Counted from the first letter of the stretch, positions 49,976-60,324 are shown. The stretch is 64,000 bases of DNA from Oxalobacteraceae bacterium (GCA_947454305.1 CANGJE010000002.1:1-64000); one strand, 5' to 3'. A program made the numbers and translations. The notes: generated from the sequence alone by a model not told the origin.

Positions 49976-50551
49976 TTATTGACCAGCAAGCGCTTTTTCA
50001 AGAGCACTGACAAACGTTTTCTCATCGGGACGAGTGGTGCTCCCGTAGCTGCCTACCAGTTTGCCTTCACGGTCAATTAAGTATTTGTTGAAATTCCATG
50101 CGGGTGATTTTGCGCCAGCTTTAAACAAAGCGGCAAACATAGCATTCGCTTCTTTGCCTTTGACAGAAGACTTTGCGAACATAGGAAACTTCACGCCGTA
50201 GGTGTTGTAGCAAAAATCGGCGATTTCTTTATTGTTGCCAGGTTCCTGGCTGAAGTCATTCGATGGGAAGCCAAGAATAACCAAGCCTTTGTCTTTGTAA
50301 TTCGCATACAGTTTTTCCAAACCTTCGTATTGTGAGGTAAACCCGCAGTAGCTCGCGGTGTTGACCACTAGTGTGACTTTTCCGGCGTACTGACACAGGT
50401 TTTGAGGTGAGTCGTCTTGCAAGCGATTGAATTTGTGATTCAGCAGTGTCGGACACTCTTCCGCTGCAGCGACAGTCGGTGCCAGCGTGCAAACAGTGGC
50501 GAGCATCAGGAGGATAGCCGTGGCTTGCAATTTCACTAATAATTTCGTCAT
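49976..50551 (-). CDS. Glutathione peroxidase, exported
   Basis: Signal peptide; KVTLVVNTASYCGFTSQYEGLEKLY, LGFPSNDFSQEPGNNKEI, WNFNKYLIDREGKLVGSYGS. Confidence 0.93.
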   Translation of the reverse strand: MTKLLVKLQATAILLMLATVCTLAPTVAAAEECPTLLNHKFNRLQDDSPQNLCQYAGKVTLVVNTASYCGFTSQYEGLEKLYANYKDKGLVILGFPSNDFSQEPGNNKEIADFCYNTYGVKFPMFAKSSVKGKEANAMFAALFKAGAKSPAWNFNKYLIDREGKLVGSYGSTTRPDEKTFVSALEKALAGQ

Positions 50552-50745
50552 GTTTGATCTATACCGGGAGGTTTTAACTTAAACTGATGAGTCATTCTAG
50601 CGTATTCCCGGCATTTAGGTGCAAGGCATGGTGAGGGAAAAATACGTTTTAATTTTTGAAATTCCCTGTGATTCGGGTCATGCCCTTTTGGGCATTGTTT
50701 GCCCGCAAAAGTTCTTGCAATAGCCCTATTTGATTAGAGAGTTCA

Positions 50746-52281
50746 ATGCGCAACCTGATATTGGTACTGGGCGACCAGCTGAATTTCGATAGTCCCGCTT
50801 TGGAAAACTTCGATCCGACTCAGGATTGCGTGCTCATGATAGAGGCGGTGGGTGAGGCTAAGTATGTCTGGTCGCACAAGGCGCGTACTGCGCTGTTTCT
50901 ATCGGCGATGCGCCATTTTGCGAATCAGGTGGCCGAGCGTGGCTGGCCGTTTGATTACATTCAACTGGATGAGCCTCATCCGCCGGGTTTCGGGGAGCGA
51001 TTGACTATCGCTTTGCAACGTCATCGTCCGGAAACGCTGCGTGTCGTTGAGCCGGGTGAGTGGCGTATGCAAGAGATGATTCGCGAGACGTGCGACGAGG
51101 GAAACACAGCATTGCGCATGATGGATGACACGCACTTTCTCTGCAGTAGAACCGAATTTGCGGAATGGGGTAAGGGAAAAAAAGAGCTACGCCTAGAATT
51201 TTTTTATCGCGTGATGCGAAAGCGATTCAAAGTGCTGATGGCAGGCGATGAACCTGTCGGTGGCAAATGGAATTTTGATGAAGACAACCGCAGCGCTTAT
51301 CCAAAACGCACAGGGCCTGGTGCGATACCGGAGCCTGCGTTTTTCGAGCCTGATGCAGTGACTGAACAAGTGATGCAGCTAGTTGAAAAATTTTTCCCCG
51401 ATCATCCAGGGCAGCTTAAAAATTTCGCCTGGCCAGTGACTCGCGAGCAGGCATTGCATGCATTGAATGTATTTGTCGACACACGATTGACCTCGTTTGG
51501 TCAGTATCAAGATGCGATGTGGACCAACACACCGCTGGGTTGGCATTCACTGCTATCGGCTGCACTAAATCTGCATTTGCTCAATCCGCGCGAGGTGATT
51601 GCAGCAGTTGAGCAAGCCTATCAACAGGGCAAGGTGAGTTTGGAAAGCGCTGAAGGGTTTATTCGTCAAGTGTTGGGTTGGCGTGAATTTATTCGTGGTG
51701 TGTACTGGCTGGATATGCCACGCTTAAAAGAGGCGAATCACTACCAGGCCGAGCGCGAATTGCCTGCGTGGTTTTGGACCGGCGAGACAGATATGGCGTG
51801 TATGCGCGACAGTCTGAAACAAACCTTAGAGTGGGGCTATGCCCATCACATACAAAGGCTAATGGTTATTGGAAATTTTGCGACGCTGGCCCAGCTATCG
51901 CCGCAACAAGTGGGCGACTGGTTTTTAGCGATTTATGTCGATGCGATTGAATGGGTAGAGTTGCCCAACACCTCCGGCATGGCCTTGCATGCCTGCGGTA
52001 GTCGATTTACTAGTAAGCCATATGTGGCGAGTGGTGCCTATATAGGCCGTCAGAGTAATTACTGCACGTCGTGCAAATACGATCCCAAACTGCGTGCGGG
52101 TGATAAGGCTTGCCCTTACACCACGCTGTACTGGAACTTTATTGATCGCCATGAAGCAACCCTATCATCTAACCCTCGTACTGCGTTAATGACCAAGAAT
52201 TTACAAAAATTAGATGCTGACGAGCGCGCGCGGGTGAAACTGCACGCTCGCCGAATATTGGGTACGCTCAATGATCTTTAG
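50746..52281 (+). CDS. Cryptochrome/photolyase family protein, FeS-BCP (PhrB-like) type
   Basis: LILVLGDQLNFDSPAL, RQVLGWREFIRGVYWLDMP, and Cys-containing ACGSRFTSKPYVASGAYIGRQSNYCTSCKYDP..KACPYTTLYWNFIDRH. Confidence 0.93.
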   Translation: MRNLILVLGDQLNFDSPALENFDPTQDCVLMIEAVGEAKYVWSHKARTALFLSAMRHFANQVAERGWPFDYIQLDEPHPPGFGERLTIALQRHRPETLRVVEPGEWRMQEMIRETCDEGNTALRMMDDTHFLCSRTEFAEWGKGKKELRLEFFYRVMRKRFKVLMAGDEPVGGKWNFDEDNRSAYPKRTGPGAIPEPAFFEPDAVTEQVMQLVEKFFPDHPGQLKNFAWPVTREQALHALNVFVDTRLTSFGQYQDAMWTNTPLGWHSLLSAALNLHLLNPREVIAAVEQAYQQGKVSLESAEGFIRQVLGWREFIRGVYWLDMPRLKEANHYQAERELPAWFWTGETDMACMRDSLKQTLEWGYAHHIQRLMVIGNFATLAQLSPQQVGDWFLAIYVDAIEWVELPNTSGMALHACGSRFTSKPYVASGAYIGRQSNYCTSCKYDPKLRAGDKACPYTTLYWNFIDRHEATLSSNPRTALMTKNLQKLDADERARVKLHARRILGTLNDL

Positions 52282-52385
52282 CCTGCTTATCGTTTTGGCT
52301 CAATCGTTGTTGACTAAAAGATAACGTAGTATCAAGGTTAGTACTTCATTACTTGAATAGACCCCATTTTTGAGACACATTCGAA

Positions 52386-53303
52386 ATGGAACTGTCACTC
52401 TTTGTTGGTAAACTTCTTACATTCAACAAAACTAAATATCACTCATACATGCTGTATCCCGAACTCTTTCGCTCGCTTGAGCAAGTACGCTGGAACATGG
52501 AAAAAGACATTCCATGGGATCAGTTCGACGCGGCTCAATTATCTGATGAGCAGGCGCAAACCATACGCATGAACGCCATCACTGAGTGGGCAGCCTTGCC
52601 TGCCACCGAAATGTTTTTACGCGATAACCGACACGACAGTGATTTTTCAGCATTTATGTCAGTGTGGTTTTTCGAAGAGCAAAAACATTCATTGGTTTTG
52701 ATGGAGTACTTGCGGCGGTTTCGTCCTGAGTTGGTGCCGACCGAAGAAGAATTACACAACGTGCGTTTTGAGTTCGATCCTGCGCCTCCGTTAGAAACAC
52801 TAATGCTGCATTTTTGTGGCGAAGTGCGATTGAATCACTGGTACCGCTGCGCTGCTGAATGGCACACCGAACCCGTCATTAAACAGATTTATAAAATCAT
52901 TAGTCAAGATGAGGCGCGTCATGGTGGTGCGTATTTGCGCTACATGAAAAAAGCGCTGCAAGAATCGGGCGATACCGCACGCGCGGCGTTCGCCAAGATT
53001 GGCGTGTTGATGGCATCCGCGCGCCGTACAGAGAAGCCATTGCACCCCACGAATTTGCATGTGAACCAGGCGCTGTATCCCAACGATACGATACAGAGTC
53101 GACTGCCGGACCCTGATTGGTTAGAGGGTTGGTTGGATAAGCAAATACAGTTTGATGGTGAGTGGGAAAAGAAAGTGATCGATCGCATACTGCACAATCT
53201 GTCACTGTTGTTCGAGCGTTCGTTTGAGTCAGTTCAGGATTTGAACCGCTATCGAAAAGAGGCCACTGCCAGGCTGGCACCACAAGCCAGCCCGGCGGTT
53301 TAA
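52386..53303 (+). CDS. Ferritin-like diiron protein (acyl-ACP desaturase-like)
   Basis: Paired motifs FFEEQKH and SQDEARHGG on long helices. Confidence 0.78.
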   Translation: MELSLFVGKLLTFNKTKYHSYMLYPELFRSLEQVRWNMEKDIPWDQFDAAQLSDEQAQTIRMNAITEWAALPATEMFLRDNRHDSDFSAFMSVWFFEEQKHSLVLMEYLRRFRPELVPTEEELHNVRFEFDPAPPLETLMLHFCGEVRLNHWYRCAAEWHTEPVIKQIYKIISQDEARHGGAYLRYMKKALQESGDTARAAFAKIGVLMASARRTEKPLHPTNLHVNQALYPNDTIQSRLPDPDWLEGWLDKQIQFDGEWEKKVIDRILHNLSLLFERSFESVQDLNRYRKEATARLAPQASPAV

Positions 53304-53307
53304 TCAC

Positions 53308-53799
53308 TTAATGTTTGTGTTCTTCGTGACCATGACCAGCGCCATGGTTGCCATGAGCAGTCATATCCATCACTTCGACTGACACTTCAACAGCACCTGC
53401 TTTACGAAAATTCAGCGTCATGGGGAATTTCTCGCCAGCCTTAAGTGATTTTTTCAGTCCAAACAGCATCACATGAGGGCCTTGGCCAGGTTTCATGCTG
53501 ATAGTGTTCTCTGCTTTAAGTTCGACGCTATCAACCGTCCGCATCTTCATCACATCACCTTCCATGCTCATCGTATGTAGCTCAACACGCTCAGCGATGG
53601 TGGTGCTGGCCGACAGTAAAGCATCATCAGCTTTGCCTTTATTTGCGATGTGCAGAAAAGTCGCACTGTTAGGCATGTTGCCCATAGAGGCACGAGCATG
53701 TGCATGTTCAATCACGAGATCACCGGCCTTAACGGCGTGGGACTGAGCGCTGCCTATTAGCAGGAGGGTGAAAATTCCAGCGACGAGTTGTTTAAGCAT
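53308..53799 (-). CDS. Copper chaperone PCu(A)C
   Basis: SATFLHIANKG, VELHTMSMEGDVMKMRTV, KPGQGPHVMLFGLKKSL, His-rich tail. Confidence 0.92.
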   Translation of the reverse strand: MLKQLVAGIFTLLLIGSAQSHAVKAGDLVIEHAHARASMGNMPNSATFLHIANKGKADDALLSASTTIAERVELHTMSMEGDVMKMRTVDSVELKAENTISMKPGQGPHVMLFGLKKSLKAGEKFPMTLNFRKAGAVEVSVEVMDMTAHGNHGAGHGHEEHKH

Positions 53800-53871
53800 G
53801 GTGAATTCCTAGCGTGAGTAGCGTTGAAAAATAAAATTATAAGTCTGCAGGACTGGGCGCCTTTAGTTTAT

Positions 53872-54366
53872 TCAGCTACCGCCAGCGAAGTTATTTTGGC
53901 GCCAGGCTTCATAGACAGTAATAGCGACGGAGTTCGATAAATTGAGACTGCGATTCTCTGGTCGCATAGGTAATCGGATGCGTTGCTCAGTCGGAAAAGA
54001 GTCGCGTAATTGTGGATCTAGGCCCCGTGTTTCAGAGCCAAACACAAACACATCACCGGGCTGAAAGCGTGTGCTGGAAAAGAGTGCTGAACCGTGCGTA
54101 GTAAGAATAAAAATGCGTAATGGGTCAGGTTGGGCGATCGCCATAAAGTCTGACCAATTTGCGTGTACCTGCATGTCGGCATACTCGTGATAATCCAAAC
54201 CGGCGCGGCGCATTTTTGCATCATCCAAAGGAAAGCCTAAGGGTTCGATGAGATGCAGCACGGTTCCAGTGTTAGCGCACAAGCGAATGATATTGCCTGT
54301 GTTAGGAGGGATTTCCGGCTCGACTAATACGACATGAAACACTTTGTTCTCCGCTAAAAATCTCAA
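53872..54366 (-). CDS. trmL: tRNA (cytidine(34)-2'-O)-methyltransferase
   Basis: SPOUT motifs: EPEIPPNTGNIIRLCANTGTVLHLIEPLGF, FGSETRGLDPQLRDSF, LRPENRSLNLSNSVAITVYEAWRQ-like. Confidence 0.94.
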   Translation of the reverse strand: MRFLAENKVFHVVLVEPEIPPNTGNIIRLCANTGTVLHLIEPLGFPLDDAKMRRAGLDYHEYADMQVHANWSDFMAIAQPDPLRIFILTTHGSALFSSTRFQPGDVFVFGSETRGLDPQLRDSFPTEQRIRLPMRPENRSLNLSNSVAITVYEAWRQNNFAGGS

Positions 54367-55106
54367 CGTATCGGTGTTCGTGCAACGACAAAATTAGTCA
54401 CATGACTGGCGCCGTGCCGCTTAAGGCAATGAGCTAATTCATTCAGGGTGTGACCGGTAGTCATTACATCATCGACTAGCAGGATACGCTTACCGTTGAT
54501 GAGATGACTATTTTGAACTGCGAATGCGTTTCGCATGTTAACCCGCCTTTGATGCATAGGCAGAGAGGCTTGAGTTTGAGTATGTTTAACCCGCAGACAA
54601 ACATTGGACGCCAACGGCAACTTGCAATGCTGCGCTAACGCACGCGCAATTTCCAACGATTGATTGAATCCTCTTTCTGCCAGTCGTTCTAGTGATAGCG
54701 GAACAGCAATGATCAGATCGCCGGCTTGATGAGGTGCCGCTAGCTCACTCAAGAGGCGGCCGAATGCTTTGGCTAGTGGAAGTTTTGCGTGAAATTTTAA
54801 AGCCTGCAGTAACTGATCAATGGGTGGTGCGTAGTCGGTGGCGGCGAAGGTTAAATTAAATGCCGGTGGGTGGGTTAAGCAATTGCCGCACTGTGGAGAA
54901 TGGCTAAATTCAGGTAATCGAATCGCGCAACAAGTGCAGCGCGCAGGGTGGCGATGAGAATAGTTGGTGCAGCAAGTGGCACATAGCGCATCTCGGCTTT
55001 TGCCGCCACATAAAATGCAAGCGCTAGGCAGCAGTTCATCCAGCATTTGCAGCGCGATTTGCCCAAAGTGGCGCATTGGGTTCAGTGGAATTTTAGTTAT
55101 CTGCAT
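54363..55106 (-). CDS. ComF family protein
   Basis: Zn-finger CILCGGKSRDALCATCC, PRTase motif RILLVDDVMTTGHTLNELAHCLKRHGA; internal start at 55106 favoured. Confidence 0.92.
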   Translation of the reverse strand: MQITKIPLNPMRHFGQIALQMLDELLPSACILCGGKSRDALCATCCTNYSHRHPARCTCCAIRLPEFSHSPQCGNCLTHPPAFNLTFAATDYAPPIDQLLQALKFHAKLPLAKAFGRLLSELAAPHQAGDLIIAVPLSLERLAERGFNQSLEIARALAQHCKLPLASNVCLRVKHTQTQASLPMHQRRVNMRNAFAVQNSHLINGKRILLVDDVMTTGHTLNELAHCLKRHGASHVTNFVVARTPIR

Positions 55107-55191
55107 ACGAGATAATGATGTGGTCGGTGAAGAAAGATGCCCTGCGGTACACTGGCACCTTACTTCTTTCGCATCTGATGATTTCACTTTG

Positions 55192-56130
55192 ATGCATTCC
55201 ATGCCGGATAACTCTCGCGACAATCAATTCAGCGCACCGATTTCTGTGGCGCGCGTGCAGCGGCTTTTTGCGCAGCCGCTGCGTTGTGAGCCATCGCAAT
55301 TTCTTCGTCGAGAAATCGCGGGCCGTATGTTTGAGCGACTGTCGCTGATTAAAATTCAGCCTGAAGCTGTGCTTGATGCGGGCTGCGGTGAAGGTGATGA
55401 TTTGATAGCGCTAGCGCAGGCTTTCCCAGCAGCGGATTTACACGGTATCGATATTTCGCCCAACATGTTGCAGGCAGCGCGTGACCGCGGCATGCAATCG
55501 TATTCGCTGATGCGCAAGTTACTCAGTCGCTGGAAATTAAATTCTCTTCAACGCCCGCCAGTTACATTGACGTGCGCAGAATTTAGTGAACTTCCTCTGT
55601 CAGCGGCGAGTGTGAATTTGCTGTGGTCGAATTTGGCATTGCACTGGCATCCCCAGCCGCATAAAGTGATCAGAGAATGGGCGCGCGTGATGCGCGTTGA
55701 TGGTTTGTTGATGTTTAGCGCCTTTGGGCCGGATGCGTTTTTGCAGTTGAGAGAAGCGTATTCCAATCTCGGTATTCGTCCGCCCATGTTGCCATTTGTT
55801 GATTTGCATGACTATGGCGATATGTTGGTTGAGGCTGGTTTCGCCGATCCTGTCATGGATATGGAAAAGCTGAATATCACCTATTCATCAGCCGATAAAT
55901 TACTTTCCGATGTAAGAGCTTTTGGGGGGAATCCCTTGCTGGAGCGCGCTAACGGAATGACTGGCCGACATCGCTGGAATGCCTTGCGTGGCGAACTTGA
56001 ACAGCAAAAAAGCTCAGATGAGCGAATTTCACTCACGGTTGAAGTTATTTACGGTCATGCATTCCTACCAAGGCCAAAAAAGACCCGCGCTGGCGAGTCC
56101 ATCATTCATTTCAAAGACAGGAAGATTTAA
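55192..56130 (+). CDS. SAM-dependent methyltransferase (BioC-like)
   Basis: AVLDAGCGEGDDLIALAQAFP, LLWSNLALHWHPQPHKVIREWARVMRVDGLLMFSAFGPDAFLQLREAY. Confidence 0.88.
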   Translation: MHSMPDNSRDNQFSAPISVARVQRLFAQPLRCEPSQFLRREIAGRMFERLSLIKIQPEAVLDAGCGEGDDLIALAQAFPAADLHGIDISPNMLQAARDRGMQSYSLMRKLLSRWKLNSLQRPPVTLTCAEFSELPLSAASVNLLWSNLALHWHPQPHKVIREWARVMRVDGLLMFSAFGPDAFLQLREAYSNLGIRPPMLPFVDLHDYGDMLVEAGFADPVMDMEKLNITYSSADKLLSDVRAFGGNPLLERANGMTGRHRWNALRGELEQQKSSDERISLTVEVIYGHAFLPRPKKTRAGESIIHFKDRKI

Positions 56131-56270
56131 ACCGCGAGTTTGAAAGAAGACTGACGAGTTGAGGCATGAAATGCCAGGTATATTACTTGGCTGCATTTAT
56201 GCTTTTGCCTTATACTCCTCGGGCTTTAATTGGCCCTATTGCAAGCATTTACCGGTCTGGGTGCGCTGAC

Positions 56271-56732
56271 ATGCCTACGCGAGAGTGGATTTCTAAGAAA
56301 AATTGCTCAATCACGCCGAAGCAGTTGCTGAAAGCGTATTTGGCCTTATGTTTAGCCTCATTTTTGGTTGCAGCGTATTTTATGCTGCACGGTGCTTGGG
56401 TGATCCTGGTTTTTGCGGTAGTGGAAATGATGGCAGTGGGTTGTGCGTTCGTGTATTGCGGGCGTCACGCGGGAGACAAAGAGTCAGTCGTTCTCGGTGA
56501 TGATGGATTGGTCGTCGAATTGGTTGAGGCGGAGCGCGTTCAACAGTTTCGAATGGATCCACGGCGTACGCGAATCGAGATACCTGCTCTTCGACATCGG
56601 TTGATTGCGTTAGAGGCGAATGGTGATCGGATTGAAGTGGGTCGATTTCTGACCGAGCGCAAGCGTCACCAGTTTGCAAAAGAATTACGTAGTGGGTTGA
56701 TGGATTACCGATCCACTCCTGCAGCAGTTTGA
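56271..56732 (+). CDS. DUF2244 domain-containing protein
   Basis: NCSITPKQLLKAYLALCLASFLVAAYFMLHGAWVILVFAVVEM; directly upstream of coxB. ORF track extends to 56166. Confidence 0.85.
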   Translation: MPTREWISKKNCSITPKQLLKAYLALCLASFLVAAYFMLHGAWVILVFAVVEMMAVGCAFVYCGRHAGDKESVVLGDDGLVVELVEAERVQQFRMDPRRTRIEIPALRHRLIALEANGDRIEVGRFLTERKRHQFAKELRSGLMDYRSTPAAV

Positions 56733-56776
56733 ACATTATTTAAAAACAGAATTTCAATCAGGCTTTTGAGGACCTT

Positions 56777-57934
56777 ATGAAACACGCGAAACGCCTCCTT
56801 TCCTCGCTCCTAGTAGCAACTGGACTTTTAATGTCTGGTTCTTCGTTTGCAGTTAACGACATGGCGGGTGGACCGGCAGTGCATGAACTGAACTTTCAGA
56901 CGCCAGTGACTGCGATAGCTGCTGACATCTACGAGCTTCATGTATGGATGATCGTCATCTGCGTAGCGATTTTTATTGCTGTGTTTGGCGTGATGTTTTA
57001 CTCCATACTTAAGCACCGTAAATCGCTGGGTTACAAAGCAGCGAATTTTCATGAAAGTACCACCGTAGAGATCGCTTGGACCGTTGTGCCATTCGTGATC
57101 GTTGTGTTGATGGCTTTGCCTGCCACAAAAACAGTGGTGGCGATGAAGGACACATCCAACGCTGACATCACGATTAAAGCCACGGGCATGCAGTGGAAAT
57201 GGGGTTACGACTACCTCAAAGGCGAAGGTGAGGGCGTCGCATTCCTATCTGCGCTCGCGACACCGCGTGAACAAATTCGCGGCGAAGCACCGAAAGGCGA
57301 AAACTATCTGTTGGAAGTCGACAATCCTTTAGTCGTTCCAGTGAATAAAAAAATCCGTATCGTAACTACCGCCAATGACGTGATTCACGCTTGGGGCGTT
57401 CCGGCATTCGGCGTGAAACAAGATGCGATTCCTGGTTTTGTTCGCGATACATGGTTTAAAGCAGAAAAAATCGGTACCTTCCGTGGTAATTGCTATGAAT
57501 TGTGCGGTAAAGAGCACGCGTTCATGCCTATCGTGGTGAATGTCGTTAGCGAGCAGGATTACGCAGCTTGGGTGGTTGAGAAGAAGAAGGCCATGGCATC
57601 CAACGCTGATGATCCAACCAAAACATGGACCGTCGCAGACTTAACTGCGCGTGGTGAAAAAGTATATGCAGCGAATTGCGTAGCCTGTCATCAGGCCACA
57701 GGTAAAGGTGTTCCAGGTGCATTCCCTGCGCTGGACGGATCGCAAGTGGTCAATGGTATGCAAGAAGGACAGATCGCGATTTTGTTGAACGGTAAAAACG
57801 CTATGCCTTCATGGAAAGCGACCTTGTCCGACACTGAAATCGCTGCTGTTATTACCTACACCCGGAATAGCTGGAATAACAAAGCGTCCGACAATATTGT
57901 TCAACCAGCCGAAGTGCTGGCTGCGCGTAAGTAA
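56777..57934 (+). CDS. coxB: Cytochrome c oxidase subunit II with fused C-terminal cytochrome c domain
   Basis: CuA region RGNCYELCGKEHAFMPIVV; heme motif YAANCVACHQATGKGVPGAFPALDGS. Confidence 0.96.
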   Translation: MKHAKRLLSSLLVATGLLMSGSSFAVNDMAGGPAVHELNFQTPVTAIAADIYELHVWMIVICVAIFIAVFGVMFYSILKHRKSLGYKAANFHESTTVEIAWTVVPFVIVVLMALPATKTVVAMKDTSNADITIKATGMQWKWGYDYLKGEGEGVAFLSALATPREQIRGEAPKGENYLLEVDNPLVVPVNKKIRIVTTANDVIHAWGVPAFGVKQDAIPGFVRDTWFKAEKIGTFRGNCYELCGKEHAFMPIVVNVVSEQDYAAWVVEKKKAMASNADDPTKTWTVADLTARGEKVYAANCVACHQATGKGVPGAFPALDGSQVVNGMQEGQIAILLNGKNAMPSWKATLSDTEIAAVITYTRNSWNNKASDNIVQPAEVLAARK

Positions 57935-57955
57935 TCGAGAAATCAGGAGAAACAG

Positions 57956-59551
57956 ATGAGCACAATGGATCACGCCCACGGTCACGCTGACGATCACGCG
58001 CACGACGATCATCATCCGCATGGATGGCGTCGCTGGTTGTACGCAACCAATCACAAAGATATCGGTACGCTGTATCTTTGGTTTTCTTTCTGCATGCTGC
58101 TAACAGGTGGCGTGCTTGCACTGGGTATTCGTGCTGAGTTGTTTAAACCAGGCTTGCAGTTGTTTCAGCCTGAGTTTTTCAATCAGTTGACCACCATGCA
58201 CGGTCTGATCATGGTGTTTGGCGCGATCATGCCGGCATTCGTTGGTTTTGCTAACTGGATGATTCCACTCCAGATCGGCGCGGCAGATATGGCCTTTGCG
58301 CGAATGAATAACTTCTCATTCTGGCTGTTGCCTCCTGCGGCTATTTTGCTGGTGTCCTCGTTCCTAATGCCTGGCGGCGCGACCGCAGCCGGCTGGACGC
58401 TGTATGCGCCATTGAGCACGCAGATGGGTATCGGTATGGACATGGGTATTTTCGCCATGCACATCATGGGTGCTTCGTCCATCATGGGTTCGATCAATAT
58501 CGTTACAACGATTTTGAATATGCGCGCTCCTGGCATGACGTTGATGAAGATGCCAATGTTTGCTTGGACATGGTTGATCACTGCGTATCTGTTGATCGCG
58601 GTAATGCCGGTGTTGGCTGGCGCGATCACTATGACACTGACAGATCGTCATTTTGGTACGTCGTTCTTCAATGCCGCCGGTGGTGGTGACCCTGTGATGT
58701 ACCAGCATATTTTCTGGTTCTTCGGTCACCCTGAGGTGTACATCATGATTTTGCCTGCGTTCGGTATCGTTTCGCAGATCATTCCAGCGTTCGCTCGTAA
58801 GCCGCTGTTTGGTTACGAGTCGATGGTGTATGCAACATCATCAATCGCGATTTTGTCCTTCATCGTTTGGGCGCACCACATGTTCGCCACCGGTATGCCG
58901 GTCACCAGTCAGCTGTTCTTTATGTACGCGACCATGCTGATCGCTGTGCCAACGGGCGTGAAAGTGTTCAACTGGATCGCAACAATGTGGCAAGGTTCAA
59001 TGACTTTTGAAACACCGATGTTGTGGGCCGTTGGTTTTATTTTCGTGTTCACGATGGGCGGTTTTACTGGCTTGATCTGCGCGATTACACCGGTTGATAT
59101 TCAGCTGCAAGATACGTATTACGTGGTGGCGCACTTCCACTACGTGTTGGTTGCAGGTTCCTTGTTTGCACTGTTCGCCGGTTTCTACTACTGGGGTCCT
59201 AAGTGGACAGGTTTCATGTACAACGAAACACGTGGCCAGATCCATTTCTGGGCTTCATTAATCACTTTCAACGTCACCTTCTTCCCTATGCACTTCTTGG
59301 GCTTAGCAGGTATGCCACGTCGCTATGCTGACTACGCAGCTCAGTTCACCGACTTCAACATGATTGCCTCAATCGGCGCATTTGGATTTGGACTGTCGCA
59401 GGTTTATTTCTTGTTCTTCGTGGTCCTGCCATCGATTCGTGGCGGTGAAAAAGCGGCGGACAAGCCATGGGATGGCGCGGAAGGTTTGGAGTGGACTGTT
59501 CCTAGTCCTGCACCATTCCATACGTTTGAAACACCACCGACGGTTAAGTAA
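57956..59551 (+). CDS. ctaD: Cytochrome c oxidase subunit I
   Basis: [58 protein letters not shown]. Confidence 0.97.
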   Translation: MSTMDHAHGHADDHAHDDHHPHGWRRWLYATNHKDIGTLYLWFSFCMLLTGGVLALGIRAELFKPGLQLFQPEFFNQLTTMHGLIMVFGAIMPAFVGFANWMIPLQIGAADMAFARMNNFSFWLLPPAAILLVSSFLMPGGATAAGWTLYAPLSTQMGIGMDMGIFAMHIMGASSIMGSINIVTTILNMRAPGMTLMKMPMFAWTWLITAYLLIAVMPVLAGAITMTLTDRHFGTSFFNAAGGGDPVMYQHIFWFFGHPEVYIMILPAFGIVSQIIPAFARKPLFGYESMVYATSSIAILSFIVWAHHMFATGMPVTSQLFFMYATMLIAVPTGVKVFNWIATMWQGSMTFETPMLWAVGFIFVFTMGGFTGLICAITPVDIQLQDTYYVVAHFHYVLVAGSLFALFAGFYYWGPKWTGFMYNETRGQIHFWASLITFNVTFFPMHFLGLAGMPRRYADYAAQFTDFNMIASIGAFGFGLSQVYFLFFVVLPSIRGGEKAADKPWDGAEGLEWTVPSPAPFHTFETPPTVK

Positions 59552-59616
59552 TCATGGATTCCGGCAGCGTGTGCTGCCGGTGTCGTTTATGAGCAGTATT
59601 CGCCGTAAGGATTTTT

Positions 59617-59742
59617 ATGTCTGAGCAAAGCAATTCAAGTAATTCAGGTAATTCACGTAACCTGCGCACAGCGTTGATCCTGTTATCAGTAGCGGTTGTT
59701 TTTTTTGTGGGTGTAATCCTTAAACATTCACTGCTGCGTTGA
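59617..59742 (+). CDS. Cytochrome oxidase small assembly-type protein, 41 aa, single TM
   Basis: MSEQSNSSNSGNSRNLRTALILLSVAVVFFVGVILKHSLLR*, between coxA and ctaG. Missing from the ORF track because of size. Confidence 0.8.
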   Translation: MSEQSNSSNSGNSRNLRTALILLSVAVVFFVGVILKHSLLR

Positions 59743-59745
59743 TTT

Positions 59746-60312
59746 ATGACGGCAACTGAAGAGGCGCCTGGCCAGCGTCGCCAACGGCGTAATGTGCGCA
59801 TGTTGGGCAAGCTGGCAGTCGTCGTTCTGGTGATGTTTGGTTTTGGTTACTCACTGGTGCCCTTGTACAAAAAGATTTGCGAGCTAACCGGTATTAATGT
59901 TCTCGCGGTGCAGGAAACAGTGAATGTCAAACCTGCGAATACGCAGGTAGACAGTAGCAGAATAATTACGGTGGAATTCGATGCGAATACCACCGGCCCA
60001 TGGCGGTTTAAGCCACAGGTGAGCAGTATTCAGGTGCACCCCGGCGAGATGGCTCAGGTGGTGTATGAGGTGGTAAACACGCAGAGCAGGGCAATGGAAG
60101 CGCAGGCGATTCCTAGCTATGCTCCGCAAGAAGCTGCAGCGCATTTTCGTAAGCTGGAATGTTTTTGTTTTAAACAGCAAACGCTGGCGCCGAATGAAGT
60201 TAGGCAAATGCCGGTCAGTTTTTATATTGACCCCGCGTTACCAAAGAATGTGAAGACGATTACTTTGTCGTACACCTTCTTTGAAGTGGGTGCCAAGGGC
60301 AAGGCGAGCTAA
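59746..60312 (+). CDS. ctaG: Cytochrome c oxidase assembly protein CtaG/Cox11
   Basis: GYSLVPLYKKICELTGIN, KLECFCFKQQTLAPNEVRQMPVSFYIDP. Confidence 0.95.
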   Translation: MTATEEAPGQRRQRRNVRMLGKLAVVVLVMFGFGYSLVPLYKKICELTGINVLAVQETVNVKPANTQVDSSRIITVEFDANTTGPWRFKPQVSSIQVHPGEMAQVVYEVVNTQSRAMEAQAIPSYAPQEAAAHFRKLECFCFKQQTLAPNEVRQMPVSFYIDPALPKNVKTITLSYTFFEVGAKGKAS

Positions 60313-60324
60313 GAGGCGATAGCA

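Noticed and set aside
49868-50080. 70-aa plus-strand ORF in the FAD oxidase/glutathione peroxidase gap
   Set aside because: Overlaps the 3' end of the well-supported glutathione peroxidase gene and the structured element; no family resemblance.
50680-50695. ATGCCC-TTTT-GGGCAT hairpin upstream of the photolyase as an intrinsic terminator
   Set aside because: Only a 6-bp stem and no proper T-run after it; could be an operator but unsupported.
58183-58729. 148-aa and 121-aa minus-strand ORFs opposite coxA
   Set aside because: Antisense to the highly conserved oxidase subunit I, so coding-bias artefacts.
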